A stretch of DNA of 50,001 nucleotides from Elainella saxicola E1 (GTDB lineage Bacteria > Cyanobacteriota > Cyanobacteriia > Elainellales > Elainellaceae): the NCBI GenBank assembly GCA_002796835.1, contig LUGL01000043.1, positions 5,362-55,362 on the forward strand, written 5' to 3'. Positions 1 to 9,589 of the stretch are shown here, piece by piece; within the stretch, counting starts at the first letter, position 1; each line of letters opens with the position of its first letter. A program made the position numbers and the translations under genes. The notes beneath the pieces were generated by a model. The model saw only the letters and a list, made by a program, of their open reading frames with translations, did no database searches and was not told the DNA's origin.

Positions 1-1
1 G

Positions 2-580
2 ATCGCTGAATTTCACAAACGCTATCCCAGTATTTCCGTGACGATTATGGAATACCGGGGCGACGATGGGGTTGAGCAAGCGTTACGAGAAGGTCGGGTA
101 GATGTCGGCCTTACCTGTATGCCCGTGACGACTGAATTTGAATCCTGGCAGCTTTTGCGCGACGAATATATTGTGCTGTTTCCGCCTCAGGCTGATGTTC
201 CTAACCAGATCACATGGGCTGATCTAGCGAAATTTCCGGTGATTCTGCCGCCTAATAACGACACAGACTCCTGTTCATTGCTGATTCGGGGCCATTTAAC
301 TCGGTTAGGACTGCCCCTGACGGCGGCTTACGAAATTGTAGAAGATTCGACGATCGTCAGCATGGTCAGTCGAGGATTGGGTGCGACGATTATCGCCCGC
401 TTAGCTGCCGAACCGCTGCCTCCAGAAATCCAAATTCGGGATTTGCCAGATGCCCTGGAGCGCCCGATTCGCGTGATTACGCTGAGTGATGCTCTGCATC
501 CACCTGCAGTCTACGCCTTTCTCGATACGCTACGGACGAGCGTTCAACCCGAACTGACTTATACGCCTGCATTGGCATAG
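2..580 (+). CDS. LysR-type transcriptional regulator, C-terminal effector domain (5' truncated)
   Basis: The frame is open from the window edge (reading IAEFHKRYPSISVTI) to the stop, so the DNA-binding N-terminus lies outside. What remains is the periplasmic-binding-protein-like co-inducer domain of a LysR regulator: the segment FHKRYPSISV, the later GRVDVGLT strand and MVSRGLGATIIARLAAEPLP are typical of RD-I/RD-II of this family. LysR proteins bind DNA as tetramers and respond to a small ligand; the ligand cannot be read from the sequence. The last 22 bases overlap the 3' end of the convergent trpF gene. The stated start is the window edge, not a start codon. Confidence 0.9.
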   Translation: MAEFHKRYPSISVTIMEYRGDDGVEQALREGRVDVGLTCMPVTTEFESWQLLRDEYIVLFPPQADVPNQITWADLAKFPVILPPNNDTDSCSLLIRGHLTRLGLPLTAAYEIVEDSTIVSMVSRGLGATIIARLAAEPLPPEIQIRDLPDALERPIRVITLSDALHPPAVYAFLDTLRTSVQPELTYTPALA

Positions 581-1242
581 GATTTGATCTGCTGTAAAGC
601 TGCGAGGAGAGCAACCACTTTCTCAATATCTTTATGGCCGGGAGCATGCTCAACCCCGCTAGAGACATCAATGCCATCGGGCTGCACCCAATCCAATGCC
701 AGATGGACATTTTCCGGCGTAATGCCGCCCGCTAGAAACCAGGCGCATTCTGGTTGGAACTGTTGCAGCATCTCCCAGGCGATCGTATGTCCAGTGCCGC
801 CATACAGACCGGGATGGGTGGCCGCCGGATCAAAGGCATCCAGCAGCAGCGCATCTACTACAGACTGATAGGGGCGAGTTTGCTCCAGCGTGTGGGGATC
901 GCGCACCCGAAAGGCTTTGATGAGCTTGACATGAGGCAACTGTTCGCGCAATTGCTGACAAAACTGAGGCGATTCGCTGCCATGCAACTGGACGCCGGTC
1001 AGGTTTCCGGTAGTGACAACCTGCTGAATTTCCGCCAGAGGTGCATCGACGAATACTCCCACTCGATCGATCGGCTGGGATGGGGCGATCGTCATCAAAC
1101 GCTGCACCATGAACCCAATCTGCTCAGGTGACACATAGCGAGGTGACTGTCGTACACAAATAAAGCCGATCGCTGCAACGCCTAATTGGGCAATGGCATG
1201 GGCCTGATCGGGTTGGGTAATGCCGCAGATTTTGATTTGCAT
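559..1242 (-). CDS. trpF: Phosphoribosylanthranilate isomerase
   Basis: Converts N-(5'-phosphoribosyl)anthranilate to CdRP in tryptophan biosynthesis, a cytosolic (beta/alpha)8 barrel. The 227-residue length is normal. Visible signatures are the N-terminal KICGIT strand with catalytic Cys6, the LLLDAFDP strand with the probable catalytic Asp135, the phosphate-binding AGGITPENV and the final GIDVSSGVE motif. The ATG at 1240-1242 begins directly at MQIKICGIT, which is the standard start. It is convergent with the LysR gene (22-bp overlap) and not in an operon with other trp genes, as is usual in cyanobacteria, whose trp genes are scattered. Confidence 0.96.
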   Translation of the reverse strand: MQIKICGITQPDQAHAIAQLGVAAIGFICVRQSPRYVSPEQIGFMVQRLMTIAPSQPIDRVGVFVDAPLAEIQQVVTTGNLTGVQLHGSESPQFCQQLREQLPHVKLIKAFRVRDPHTLEQTRPYQSVVDALLLDAFDPAATHPGLYGGTGHTIAWEMLQQFQPECAWFLAGGITPENVHLALDWVQPDGIDVSSGVEHAPGHKDIEKVVALLAALQQIKSYANAGV

Positions 1243-1348
1243 GGAAATTTATGAAATGGGAGATCAAGAAAAAAGTTGCGATTTGTATCGAAAAACCAGA
1301 GGATTGTTAACTCTTCAAACAAAACTCAGCTCGGTGCACGCCCTTTTT

Positions 1349-1354
1349 TATAAT
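1349..1354 (+). promoter_or_regulatory. Probable -10 element of psaK
   Basis: A perfect TATAAT lies 44 bases before the psaK start codon, after a run of T. No clear -35 hexamer is seen at 16-18 bp spacing, and a convincing HLR1 (RpaB) site was not recognised, although psaK genes are often RpaB-controlled. Confidence 0.55.
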
Positions 1355-1397
1355 CCTTAGTATTTCAGAAATCTATCAACATTAGGAGCATAAGACC

Positions 1398-1664
1398 TTG
1401 CTATCTCAGATTCTGTTTGCTGCTGCTGCCCGCACCGCTGAATGGTCTCCCAGTGTGGGTCTGATCATGATTACCGCCAATTTATTTGCGATCGCAATTG
1501 GCTATTACGCAATTCAAAATCGTGGCGTTGGCCCCCAGCTGCCGGTGGAGTTGCCTGCGATGTTCACCGGATTTGGCGTGCCCGAATTGCTGGCAACCGC
1601 TAGCTTTGGCCATATTTTGGGTGCTGGCCTGATCCTCGGCTTAAGCAACGCTGGTTTGCTGTAG
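1398..1664 (+). CDS. psaK: Photosystem I reaction center subunit PsaK
   Basis: Small thylakoid membrane subunit at the edge of photosystem I, involved in trimer periphery and light-harvesting antenna association. The 88-residue protein has two hydrophobic helices (about residues 20-38 and 62-85) linked by a polar loop containing GPQLPVELP, and ends in the family-typical GHILGAGLILGL segment. The start is TTG at 1398, preceded by AGGAG at 1384-1388; no in-frame ATG is suitably placed. It is monocistronic, with a TATAAT box upstream. Confidence 0.96.
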   Translation: MLSQILFAAAARTAEWSPSVGLIMITANLFAIAIGYYAIQNRGVGPQLPVELPAMFTGFGVPELLATASFGHILGAGLILGLSNAGLL

Positions 1665-1759
1665 CGATTGGCCCAATTTCCGTTAGTTCCACACACCAAC
1701 CGTTCCGAATCACATCTTGATGCTGAGTGTAGGGGATCCCGAACATTCAGCATTTTTGT

Positions 1760-2974
1760 ATGCTGGAAAACGCTGCGTTTATGAGATTCTCAATGGCATC
1801 CAGTTGGCGTATTGGCTCAATCTGCGGTATTCCTCTGCTGCTGAATCCGACCTGGTTTGGCAGTCTGGCCTTATTTGCCTTTCTGTTTAGCGCGATCGAC
1901 TGGCAGCCCGAATCGAACTGGTCCTGGTTAGCAGGGTTGGTAATGGCGCTGCTGCTGTTTGCCTCGGTGCTGCTGCATGAATTGGGGCATAGTTTGGCGG
2001 CTCAGTCCCAGGGAATTCGCGTCAACTCGATCATGCTGTTTCCATTGGGAGGCATTGCGTCGATCGCCCAGGAATCTGAAACACCCGGTCAGTCTTTTCG
2101 GGTGGCGATTGCTGGGCCGGCAGTCAGTTTTGCCCTGTTTATGCTGCTGTTTGTTGCGAGCTGGCTGCTGCCGGAATCTTTGCTGAAAAGCGTACTCAGC
2201 TACCTCGCCTGGATTAATTTGGTGCTGGCCCTGTTTAATATGCTGCCCGGATTGCCCCTGGATGGCGGACAGGTTTTGAAGGCAGCAATCTGGAAAATCA
2301 CCGGAAACCGGATGCAGGGCGTGCGTTGGGCCGCGCAAATTGGCGAGCTGCTGGGCTGGAGTGCCATTTTGCTGGGCATACTGGGATTTTTTGCCTTCTT
2401 CTTGCAATTCAGTTTTTTATGGCTGGTGCTGCTGGGCTGGTTTGGTATCCGCCGTGCCAGAGCCTATCAGCGGGCCACAAGGTTGCAAGCCGCGATCCTG
2501 CAAATGCGGGTCACAGAGGCGATGCAGCAAGAATTCCAAACGGTAGATGCGGATCAGATCCTCTCAGAATTCGCGGCCCTTGCAGACGCTTCATCTGCTG
2601 TGTACTATGCAGAATCTGAGGGTTGCTATGTGGGATTGGTAGCCGCCAGTCAGCTTGAATTGATCGATCGACAGGATTGGGATACTAAAACCGTGCGATC
2701 GATTGTGCAGCCATTAGATGCCGTCAGCATCACAGAATCTGCTTCACTAGCAGAGGCGATCGTGCAACTAGAAACTCAAGTGTTGCCGCAAATTCCGGTG
2801 GTGAATGCAGCAGGAATGGTGATTGGCCTGATCGATCGCGTCGGGATTGTGCAGGCGATCGGCGATGATTTGCATTTGGCGGTGCCCGAATCGGTCCTCC
2901 AGCAAATCAAAACAACGGCCCAATTTCCGTCCGATTTACCGCTGCTCAACGTGGCGAAAGACGCATTGCGCTAA
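1760..2974 (+). CDS. Site-2 protease family membrane metalloprotease with CBS domains
   Basis: An M50-family intramembrane zinc protease of about 404 residues. The zinc motif HELGH lies at residues 73-77, and the second metal site is in NMLPGLPLDGG (Asp168). Around these are six or so hydrophobic segments (about 35-70, 110-190, 195-230). The C-terminal third (about 250-390) looks like a CBS pair, with a weakly conserved first half and a clearer second (IPVVNAAGMVIGLIDR). Such proteins cleave transmembrane regulatory substrates; the substrate here is unknown. Homologues usually start near WRIGSICGIPL, so ATG 1793 (MASSW) is a plausible alternative to ATG 1760; neither has a good ribosome binding site. 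Confidence 0.9.
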   Translation: MLENAAFMRFSMASSWRIGSICGIPLLLNPTWFGSLALFAFLFSAIDWQPESNWSWLAGLVMALLLFASVLLHELGHSLAAQSQGIRVNSIMLFPLGGIASIAQESETPGQSFRVAIAGPAVSFALFMLLFVASWLLPESLLKSVLSYLAWINLVLALFNMLPGLPLDGGQVLKAAIWKITGNRMQGVRWAAQIGELLGWSAILLGILGFFAFFLQFSFLWLVLLGWFGIRRARAYQRATRLQAAILQMRVTEAMQQEFQTVDADQILSEFAALADASSAVYYAESEGCYVGLVAASQLELIDRQDWDTKTVRSIVQPLDAVSITESASLAEAIVQLETQVLPQIPVVNAAGMVIGLIDRVGIVQAIGDDLHLAVPESVLQQIKTTAQFPSDLPLLNVAKDALR

Positions 2975-3071
2975 TGAGTACTGTTGGACTCCAAACCATC
3001 AGCCAATCTGCTAAATTCGGTATCAGGAGACTTAGCCCCATCAGGCTGAGCACATGCTAGGAGGCACAAAA

Positions 3072-3302
3072 ATGACTGAAATTGCAGAAAAACTGAAGCT
3101 TGAGCTTTCTCAGCTCTCTATTCAGGAACGTGCTGAACTGGCTCACTTTCTGATTCACTCTTTAGATGGGGAAATCGACGAGAATATAGAAGCCCGCTGG
3201 GACGTCGAACTGGAACGCAGGATGCAGGAAATTCATAACAATACTGCTTCTGGGAAGCCTGCTCACCAAGTCTTTACTGAGTTGAGAAAGAAATACTTGT
3301 GA
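3072..3302 (+). CDS. Addiction-module antitoxin (unstable-antitoxin family)
   Basis: A 76-residue acidic helical protein starting MTEIAEKLKLEL, with the LSIQERAELAHFLIHSLD segment typical of the small 'putative addiction module component' antitoxins that pair with RelE/ParE toxins. ATG 3072 is chosen because AGGAGG at 3058-3063 is ideally spaced before it; an in-frame ATG at 3054 would place that Shine-Dalgarno inside the gene. The end overlaps the toxin start by four bases (GTGA), a translational-coupling arrangement standard for toxin-antitoxin operons. The partner toxin is broken (see the next entry), so this may be an orphaned antitoxin. Confidence 0.85.
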   Translation: MTEIAEKLKLELSQLSIQERAELAHFLIHSLDGEIDENIEARWDVELERRMQEIHNNTASGKPAHQVFTELRKKYL

Positions 3303-3600
3303 AGCCAATCGTGATCCATCGTGAAGCAATTGAAGAATTAGATAGTGCGATCGCTTACTATGAAACCCAGAAAGTAGGATTAGGGCTTGATTTACTCACT
3401 GAAGTAGAACAAGCAATTAGTAAAATCCAACAGAATTCTAATTTGGGAACCGTTTATAAAATTTCAGGACTACGTCGATATGTGATTCAACGTTTTCCTT
3501 TTCTCATTTTTATGCAGAAGTTGACGCATTTATCTAGATCGTTGCAATTGCCCATAACAAACGTAGACCCAATTATTGGAGAAAGCGACAGATAGAGTAA
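3299..3600 (+). pseudogene. RelE/ParE-family toxin, decayed by frameshift and amber codon
   Basis: GTG at 3299 overlaps the antitoxin stop. The first ~70 residues (IHREAIEELDSAIAYYETQ... GLRRYVIQRFPFLIF) are a normal ParE/RelE fold start. After LIF the zero frame gives an unrelated tail ending at 3595. In the frame that would follow one additional T in the T-run at 3507-3511, the sequence reads YAEVDAFI, stop (TAG 3535-3537), IVAIAHNKRRPNYW, ending at TAA 3598-3600. That tail, with its HxKRxPNYW ending, is the expected family C-terminus and carries the conserved functional residues. Two independent lesions therefore separate this copy from an intact toxin, and it is very probably inactive. 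A sequencing error could explain the T-run but not also the TAG. Confidence 0.85.
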
Positions 3601-3665
3601 TACGTAGCCTTGAATGACAACGAATAGGAAGAATTACAAATTTTATTAGCACCTGCTCAATTCTC

Positions 3666-6383
3666 ATGATCGATCGCCCCACGCCTGAACCCACCAACAG
3701 TCTGCCCGATCGCCTGGTCAAACATGCCGTGCGATATGCCGATCACCATTCCGTGAATTGGGATGATCTGACGCCGATGATGCGGCATTATGTGGAGCTG
3801 AAGGATGAATATCCCCATGCGTTATTGCTGTATCGGGTGGGCGATTTCTTTGAGACGTTTTTTCAGGATGCGATTACCGTTTCCCGTGAATTAGAGCTGG
3901 TGTTGACCGCAAAAGATGGTGGCAAAGAAGTCGGCAAGGTGCCGCTGTCCGGGATTCCACACCATGCGCTCGATCGCTATTGTGCCTTGTTGGTCGAGCG
4001 GGGTTATGCGGTTGCTATTTGCGATCAAACTGAGGATGCAGCAGAGGCTCAGGGTCGCTTAGTGCAGCGGGAAGTGACGCGGGTGATTACGCCAGGAACT
4101 GTGCTGGAAGAAGGCATGTTGAATGCCAGACGGAATAATTTTTTAGCCGCAGTCGTGATTGCTGGGAATCATTGGGGATTGGCCTATGCAGATATTTCAA
4201 CGGGAGAGTTTTTAACGACGCAATCCAGTCAGTTGGAACAGCTCAGCCAGGAACTTATGCGGCTTCAGCCTTCGGAAGTGTTGATTCCAACCAATGCGCC
4301 TGATCTGGGACGACTGCTGCGGCCCGGTGAGCGAGGTAGTCAGTTGCAGCTAGAGGATGTGCCGGACTGTTTGCCGACTCAATTCTGCTATACCTTGCGA
4401 TCGCAAGCGCCTTTTGTGCTGAGTGAAGCGAAACAGAAATTGCTGGAACGGTTTCGAGTCCGATCGCTAGAAGGCATGGGCTGCGAACATTTGCCCTTAG
4501 CAGTACGGGCCGCAGGCGGATTGCTGGAATATCTGGAGGATACGCAGCGATCGAGCGATATTCTGCTGCGGCCTCTCTGCACCTATATGCTGACGGAATA
4601 TCTGGTGATTGATCATCAGACGCGTCGCAATTTGGAAATTACCCAAACCACGCGAGATGGAACGTTCCATGGGTCGTTGCTGTGGGCGCTCGATCGTACA
4701 GTAACCGCGATGGGTGGGCGAGCATTGCGCCGCTGGTTGTTGCAGCCGCTGTTAGATGTTGCAGCCATTCAGGCCCGTCAGGATACCTTGCAGGAATTGA
4801 TCGAACAGGGCGCGCTGCGGCAAAGTTTGCAGCAATTGCTGAAACAAATTTATGACATGGAGCGGCTGACTGGGCGAGCTGGATCGGGAACGGCGAACGC
4901 TCGCGATCTGGTGGCTTTAGCGGATTCGCTGCAACGTTTGCCAGAATTAGCTGCCCTCGTTTCTTTAGCGAAGTCACCTTATTTGACGCCACTGCAAACC
5001 GTTGCACCGGAGCTGGAATGGTTGGGCGATCGGCTCAAAGCTCATTTGGTGGATAATCCACCGATTCACTTAACTGAAGGCAACTTAATTCGAACGGGTG
5101 TAAATGCCCAATTGGACGCACTGCGGCAGCGGATTGATGCCGATGAACAGTGGATCGCCAATCTGGAAGTGACTGAACGGCAGCGCACCGGCATTTCGAC
5201 ATTGAAGGTGGGTTATAACAAAACCTTTGGCTACTACATCAGCGTATCGCGAGCAAAATCGGGCGATCAGGTTCCAGAGGGCTATATCCGCAAGCAAACG
5301 CTGACGAATGAAGAACGCTACATTACCAGTGAGCTGAAGGAAAAAGAGAATGCCTTACTGAATGCTCAAGGTGAGCTGGGCAAGTTGGAATATGATATTT
5401 TCGTGGAATTGCGTACGGAAGTGAGTCAACATGCTGATCCCATTCGTACCGTAGCCCAGGCAATTGCCGCCGTGGACGTACTTTGCTCTCTAGCAGAGGT
5501 GGCAGTTTATCAGGGATACTGTCGGCCTCAAATGGTGGCCACGCGAGAAATTAGCATCCAGGATGGGCGGCATCCGGTGGTGGAGCAATCTCTGCCTGCT
5601 GGATTTTTTGTGCCTAATTCCACCGATCTGGGCGATCGATCAGACTTAGCTGCCACAACCCCCGATTTGATCATTCTCACCGGTCCAAATGCCAGCGGTA
5701 AAAGCTGCTATTTACGTCAGGTTGGTCTGATTCAGCTCATGGCACAAATCGGCAGTTTTGTACCTGCGGCTCAGGCAAGGCTCGGCATTTGCGATCGCAT
5801 CTTTACTCGCGTCGGGGCAGTGGATGATCTGGCTACCGGACAGTCTACCTTTATGGTGGAAATGAATGAAACTGCGAATATTCTCAACCATGCCACGCCG
5901 AATTCTCTGGTACTGCTGGATGAAATTGGGCGGGGAACGGCCACCTTTGATGGCTTATCGATCGCCTGGGCTGTGGCGGAATATCTGGCCATGGAAATTC
6001 GATCGCGCACGATTTTCGCTACCCACTATCACGAGCTGAATGAGTTGGCTTCAATTCTGTCTAACGTCGCCAATTATCAAGTAGTGGTGAAAGAACTGCC
6101 TGATCAGATTATCTTTCTGCATCAGGTGCGTCCGGGTGGGGCCGATCGCTCTTACGGGATTGAAGCGGGTCGATTAGCCGGACTGCCCGCCAGCGTCATC
6201 CAGCGAGCCAAGCAGGTGATGGGCCAAATTGAAAAACACTCTAAGATTGCGGTCGGTCTGCGGCAAAGCGGTGCAGCCAGCAACAAACCCCAGGAGAAGA
6301 ACGGCAAATATAAGGCTAAAGCTGCGATCGATCCAACTGAGCAGTTGGACATGTTTCAAGGCGGTGTAGTGGATGAGCGATGA
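3666..6383 (+). CDS. mutS: DNA mismatch repair protein MutS
   Basis: Recognises mismatches and small loops and starts repair with MutL. At 905 residues it is of normal MutS1 size. The N-terminal mismatch-binding domain has the Phe-x-Glu wedge (F61-F-E63 in GDFFETFF); connector, lever and clamp regions follow; the ATPase has Walker A GPNASGKS near residue 673, Walker [17 protein letters not shown] and the signature FATHYHEL. The C-terminal tail carries a beta-clamp-like QLDMF near residue 896. The Phe-x-Glu motif distinguishes it from MutS2. ATG 3666 gives the family-length N-terminus. It is alone, not next to mutL. Confidence 0.97.
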   Translation: MIDRPTPEPTNSLPDRLVKHAVRYADHHSVNWDDLTPMMRHYVELKDEYPHALLLYRVGDFFETFFQDAITVSRELELVLTAKDGGKEVGKVPLSGIPHHALDRYCALLVERGYAVAICDQTEDAAEAQGRLVQREVTRVITPGTVLEEGMLNARRNNFLAAVVIAGNHWGLAYADISTGEFLTTQSSQLEQLSQELMRLQPSEVLIPTNAPDLGRLLRPGERGSQLQLEDVPDCLPTQFCYTLRSQAPFVLSEAKQKLLERFRVRSLEGMGCEHLPLAVRAAGGLLEYLEDTQRSSDILLRPLCTYMLTEYLVIDHQTRRNLEITQTTRDGTFHGSLLWALDRTVTAMGGRALRRWLLQPLLDVAAIQARQDTLQELIEQGALRQSLQQLLKQIYDMERLTGRAGSGTANARDLVALADSLQRLPELAALVSLAKSPYLTPLQTVAPELEWLGDRLKAHLVDNPPIHLTEGNLIRTGVNAQLDALRQRIDADEQWIANLEVTERQRTGISTLKVGYNKTFGYYISVSRAKSGDQVPEGYIRKQTLTNEERYITSELKEKENALLNAQGELGKLEYDIFVELRTEVSQHADPIRTVAQAIAAVDVLCSLAEVAVYQGYCRPQMVATREISIQDGRHPVVEQSLPAGFFVPNSTDLGDRSDLAATTPDLIILTGPNASGKSCYLRQVGLIQLMAQIGSFVPAAQARLGICDRIFTRVGAVDDLATGQSTFMVEMNETANILNHATPNSLVLLDEIGRGTATFDGLSIAWAVAEYLAMEIRSRTIFATHYHELNELASILSNVANYQVVVKELPDQIIFLHQVRPGGADRSYGIEAGRLAGLPASVIQRAKQVMGQIEKHSKIAVGLRQSGAASNKPQEKNGKYKAKAAIDPTEQLDMFQGGVVDER

Positions 6384-6520
6384 GTGAGGGCTGCAAGCAA
6401 TAGCAATTTTTCAAGCCGTGATGAAAGGGCGAGATGACGCAAAATTAGCAAAAAATCGATCGATCAAATCCCCCAGTAGAGGCATAATGGGAAGATTGAT
6501 TTGGTGGATTGTGTCAGTCT

Positions 6521-6844
6521 GTGAAGTACTTTTTTCTATCCGAAGGGTGGGGCGTGGGTCGCGTTTGGGAGTTTGGCGGTCTTTGGAATGAAGGCGCTTG
6601 GCAGCGCAAACCCCAGATTCAGCAAACAAATCTTTGCATCTTAGAAAACGGCGAGCGGCTATGGCTGTATAGCGTTGAAGATGCGGTGATTATGGTGGAA
6701 GTGAAACCGATCGATCCAGCCTTGAGTAGTCCGGCCAGTCGATCGATCACCAATGTTGTGCTGAAACGGCTGATGACCGCAGACCAGGCGATCGAGCTAC
6801 TTTGCAAAGCAGAAGCCTGTTTCAACAAGATCGATCGTCCATAA
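6521..6844 (+). CDS. Conserved cyanobacterial hypothetical protein
   Basis: A 107-residue soluble protein starting MKYFFLSEGW at GTG 6521; an upstream in-frame TTG at 6509 would add four residues and is less likely. The N-terminal half is rich in Trp, Gly and charged residues (VGRVWEFGGLWNE, NGERLWLYSVEDAV) and looks like a small beta-rich domain, followed by a helical tail (MTADQAIELLCKAEACF). I recall similar proteins of this length in many cyanobacteria, but no function. No domain assignment can be made from the sequence. The next gene is convergent. Confidence 0.75.
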   Translation: MKYFFLSEGWGVGRVWEFGGLWNEGAWQRKPQIQQTNLCILENGERLWLYSVEDAVIMVEVKPIDPALSSPASRSITNVVLKRLMTADQAIELLCKAEACFNKIDRP

Positions 6845-6855
6845 AAGGCCAGTAC

Positions 6856-6874
6856 GGGCACAGCATGTGTGCCC
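6856..6874. terminator. Hairpin between convergent genes
   Basis: GGGCACA (6856-6862) and TGTGCCC (6868-6874) form a perfect 7-bp stem around a 5-base loop in the 109-bp gap between the small conserved gene and tolC. It has no T-tract on either strand, so it may act as an mRNA-end stabiliser rather than an intrinsic terminator. Confidence 0.4.
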
Positions 6875-6953
6875 CAACGGTGCCCTAACTATGCTCCAAC
6901 GAATTTTGGAAGCGATTTATTCATAATCTTCAGTACCGGGCACGCTGCACAGC

Positions 6954-9548
6954 CTAAGGTTGATCATTCAAAACCCCTTCTGGATAATTGCTCACCTGAC
7001 GTTGCAGCGAGGCGATCGCACGATTGTAATCCAGGATGGCGCGTAAGTTGTTGACCTGGGCTTGTGCCAGCGCAGTTTGTTGCCGCAACACATCCGTTTG
7101 AGTTCCCACCCCTGCTTGGAATCGCAGACGAGCCAGACGCAAGGCTTCTCCTGCTTGCTCTACGGCCAGGGCAGTAGTTTGAATGTTGGCAAAGTTGGAA
7201 TCGAGCTGGGAATAGGCTTGCTCCACCTGGAAGCGAATCTGATCCTTGACGTTCTGGAATTCCGATTCGGCGATCGAAATGTTAGATTCTTGCTGGTTGG
7301 CCTGGGCACGGGCTTGCCCCCCGTCATACAAACTAATGCTTGCTGTTAAACCCAACTGATAGTTGTATAGAAATCCCCCATCATCGTCCAGATTGTTATC
7401 TACTCCAAAAGCACCATTAAAAGCTAACTGTGGACCTAGCTGCGCCAATGCTGCCTGCCGGTTCTTTTGAGCGATTTCTCGTTGGACTAGCTGTTGTTCA
7501 AGCTCTGCCCGATTTTTGTAGGCTTGAACAATGGTTTCCGGAAGGCTCAACTCCCAAACTCCGGCCACTTCGATCACATCTGCTGCTTCAACATTGAGGG
7601 CATCAGCAAGGCTCAATCGTTGGGCCAACTGCCGCCGAGCAATATCTAACTGACTGAGCTGCTGAGTCAACTCCTGACGAGCATTGGCTACATCGACTTC
7701 TGCCTGCAACACATCAAAGCGAGTTCCAACGCCAGCGCGTTCTAATGCCTGCGCATCTCGTAAACTTTGCTCTGCTTCCGTCAGGTTGGCTGTGAAAATA
7801 TTCACCTGAGCGCTGGCTTGCTGCAGATCGTAATAGTCCTGCGTGGTGTTAAGGATCAAATCCTCGGTTTGTCGTTCAACTTCTAGCTGCTGCAACCTCA
7901 CCTGGCCTTGAGATGCCTGAATCAGAGAAGAGCGCCGACCAGAAGTATAGATTGGATAGCTCAATTGCAGGTTTGCACCTAAAGCAGTTGAGTCGGTGTA
8001 GACGGTCTGACTGGGGACAGTAACCGTCGTAATGGGCTGTTGGGGATTATTCGTTGTAGCAAATGATTGTCGCGATTCCTGGAAGGTTTCTCGGCCCGAT
8101 TGGGTGAAGCTAGCTGTTGCATCCAGCGTTGGATAATTACTAGCTTCTGCTTCTCGTAAAGCAGCCTGAGCTCTTTCTAGCTGAAATCTTTCCTGTTGCA
8201 GGGTTGGATTATTGCGGATTGCCAACTGGACGGCTTGCTGAAGGGTGATCGGCTGAGTCCCCACCAGATCAACTTCTCCAGGCTGGGTTGGGAATGAGAG
8301 CGGGTTGGCATTCGGATCGAGGTACTCAGGTGCAGGAGCCTCCGGATCGTTAGTATAGTCGCGGTTTTGCTCATCGATCCGCTCTTCTGCTTGTGCTGTC
8401 GTCCGATCGGGTTTTCTAGATTCTGCTGCCGGACGATCGGTAGACTCTGCCTGATTATTCTCCTCGGATTCGGGCTTTTCTTCAGCGGCTTCTGTGGCTG
8501 AGTCTGAAGAGCCTGAGCTGGAATTCGCGGCAGGTTCCGGGGTTGGGGAGGGTTCCGGGGTATCTTGAGCTACCGATTCAGGCTGGGATGCAGGTTGGGG
8601 AGCCTCTGCCGGAGATTCTGCCGCAGACGGGGTTGCTGATGCTTCAGTCGTGGCCTGAGCTGAGGCCGCTGTTTCGACCTGGTTCTGGGCTACTGGGGCT
8701 TCTTCTCTTGAGCGGCGGTTCGATCGAGCATATTGATTCGATCGTCGAGCAGCATGGGCACGGGTTTTCGTTGGCTCAACCGGAGTTTCAGCAGCCGTTC
8801 CAGCAGGATTGCCCGCTTCAGCGTTCGTTTCTGGTTCAGCTGGGCTGGCGGCAGTTGCTTTATTAGCCTCTGTATTGGCTGTTGGATTGGCCTCTGTACC
8901 GGCTGCTGGATTGGCCTGTTTTTCTGCGTCGGCTACTGGAGTCGTTGTTTCTGTTGTCGCAGCGGTTTGAGTCGGGGTGGCCGCCTCTTCCGTAAGTGTC
9001 TCAGCGGCTGACGGTGAGGCGGCAGGAGCAACAGCAGCAGTCTCCGTTTGAGGGCTATCCTCTGTCTGATTCACACCGTTCGCTTGAGCCAGCGTCACTC
9101 GACTCTGAGGGGCATTGGGCTGTTGTAGCTGTTGCCGCACCCGTTGTTCAAACTGGAGGCGATCGAGGCTATTGGAAGGCATGGTGCCAATATCTCGCCT
9201 CATATTCTGCAGCTCTTGAAGATTGATCTGCTGTTGTGCCTCTTGTTCTAATTGCAGCGAATTTGTACTGGAACCGCCTTGATCGAGCGTCCGGTATTGG
9301 GCTTCGTTGAGCTGCTGCCGGATTTCACTTTGCTGTTGCAGCCGATCGAGTCGTTGCTCGCTTGGATTTTGGACAATTTCGCTTGAGGATTCAGGATTTT
9401 CTGCAGTTTGGTCAGTCTGGGTGGCGGCACCTTCTGAAGGCGGGTGATGGAGCAGTCCGGGCTCAGCCGCAACAGGAGAAGCGGCGATTGCGGTCGCGGC
9501 CACAACGGCACCGACACCAAAAGCAAGAAGAGACTTGGGGGATTGCAT
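6954..9548 (-). CDS. tolC: TolC-family outer membrane efflux protein with long low-complexity N-terminal region
   Basis: Outer-membrane channel for type I secretion and multidrug efflux. ATG 9548 opens a signal peptide (MQSPKSLLAFGVGAVVAATA, cleavage near VAAEPG); a TTG two codons upstream is an alternative. Residues ~30-130 are Gln-rich and possibly coiled coil (RQQLNEAQYRTLDQ), ~130-410 are extremely rich in Ala, Glu, Thr, Pro and Ser, and ~425-850 are the duplicated TolC helical barrel (PITLQQAVQLAIRNNPTLQ; LRLARLRFQAGVGTQTDVL). TolC cores are about 420-450 residues, so roughly half of this 864-residue protein is extension. It resembles the cyanobacterial TolC/HgdD branch, which often has long Pro-rich N-termini. 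The RTX protein in this window would need such a channel, though not necessarily this one. Confidence 0.9.
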   Translation of the reverse strand: MQSPKSLLAFGVGAVVAATAIAASPVAAEPGLLHHPPSEGAATQTDQTAENPESSSEIVQNPSEQRLDRLQQQSEIRQQLNEAQYRTLDQGGSSTNSLQLEQEAQQQINLQELQNMRRDIGTMPSNSLDRLQFEQRVRQQLQQPNAPQSRVTLAQANGVNQTEDSPQTETAAVAPAASPSAAETLTEEAATPTQTAATTETTTPVADAEKQANPAAGTEANPTANTEANKATAASPAEPETNAEAGNPAGTAAETPVEPTKTRAHAARRSNQYARSNRRSREEAPVAQNQVETAASAQATTEASATPSAAESPAEAPQPASQPESVAQDTPEPSPTPEPAANSSSGSSDSATEAAEEKPESEENNQAESTDRPAAESRKPDRTTAQAEERIDEQNRDYTNDPEAPAPEYLDPNANPLSFPTQPGEVDLVGTQPITLQQAVQLAIRNNPTLQQERFQLERAQAALREAEASNYPTLDATASFTQSGRETFQESRQSFATTNNPQQPITTVTVPSQTVYTDSTALGANLQLSYPIYTSGRRSSLIQASQGQVRLQQLEVERQTEDLILNTTQDYYDLQQASAQVNIFTANLTEAEQSLRDAQALERAGVGTRFDVLQAEVDVANARQELTQQLSQLDIARRQLAQRLSLADALNVEAADVIEVAGVWELSLPETIVQAYKNRAELEQQLVQREIAQKNRQAALAQLGPQLAFNGAFGVDNNLDDDGGFLYNYQLGLTASISLYDGGQARAQANQQESNISIAESEFQNVKDQIRFQVEQAYSQLDSNFANIQTTALAVEQAGEALRLARLRFQAGVGTQTDVLRQQTALAQAQVNNLRAILDYNRAIASLQRQVSNYPEGVLNDQP

Positions 9549-9589
9549 ACTCAATCTGCGTCCGAAAAAAAGCTCACACCAGGATAACT

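Noticed and set aside
1260-1397. HLR1-type RpaB site before psaK
   Set aside because: TTGTTAACTC and similar words were examined, but two direct (G/T)TTACA-type repeats with 2-bp spacing could not be identified.
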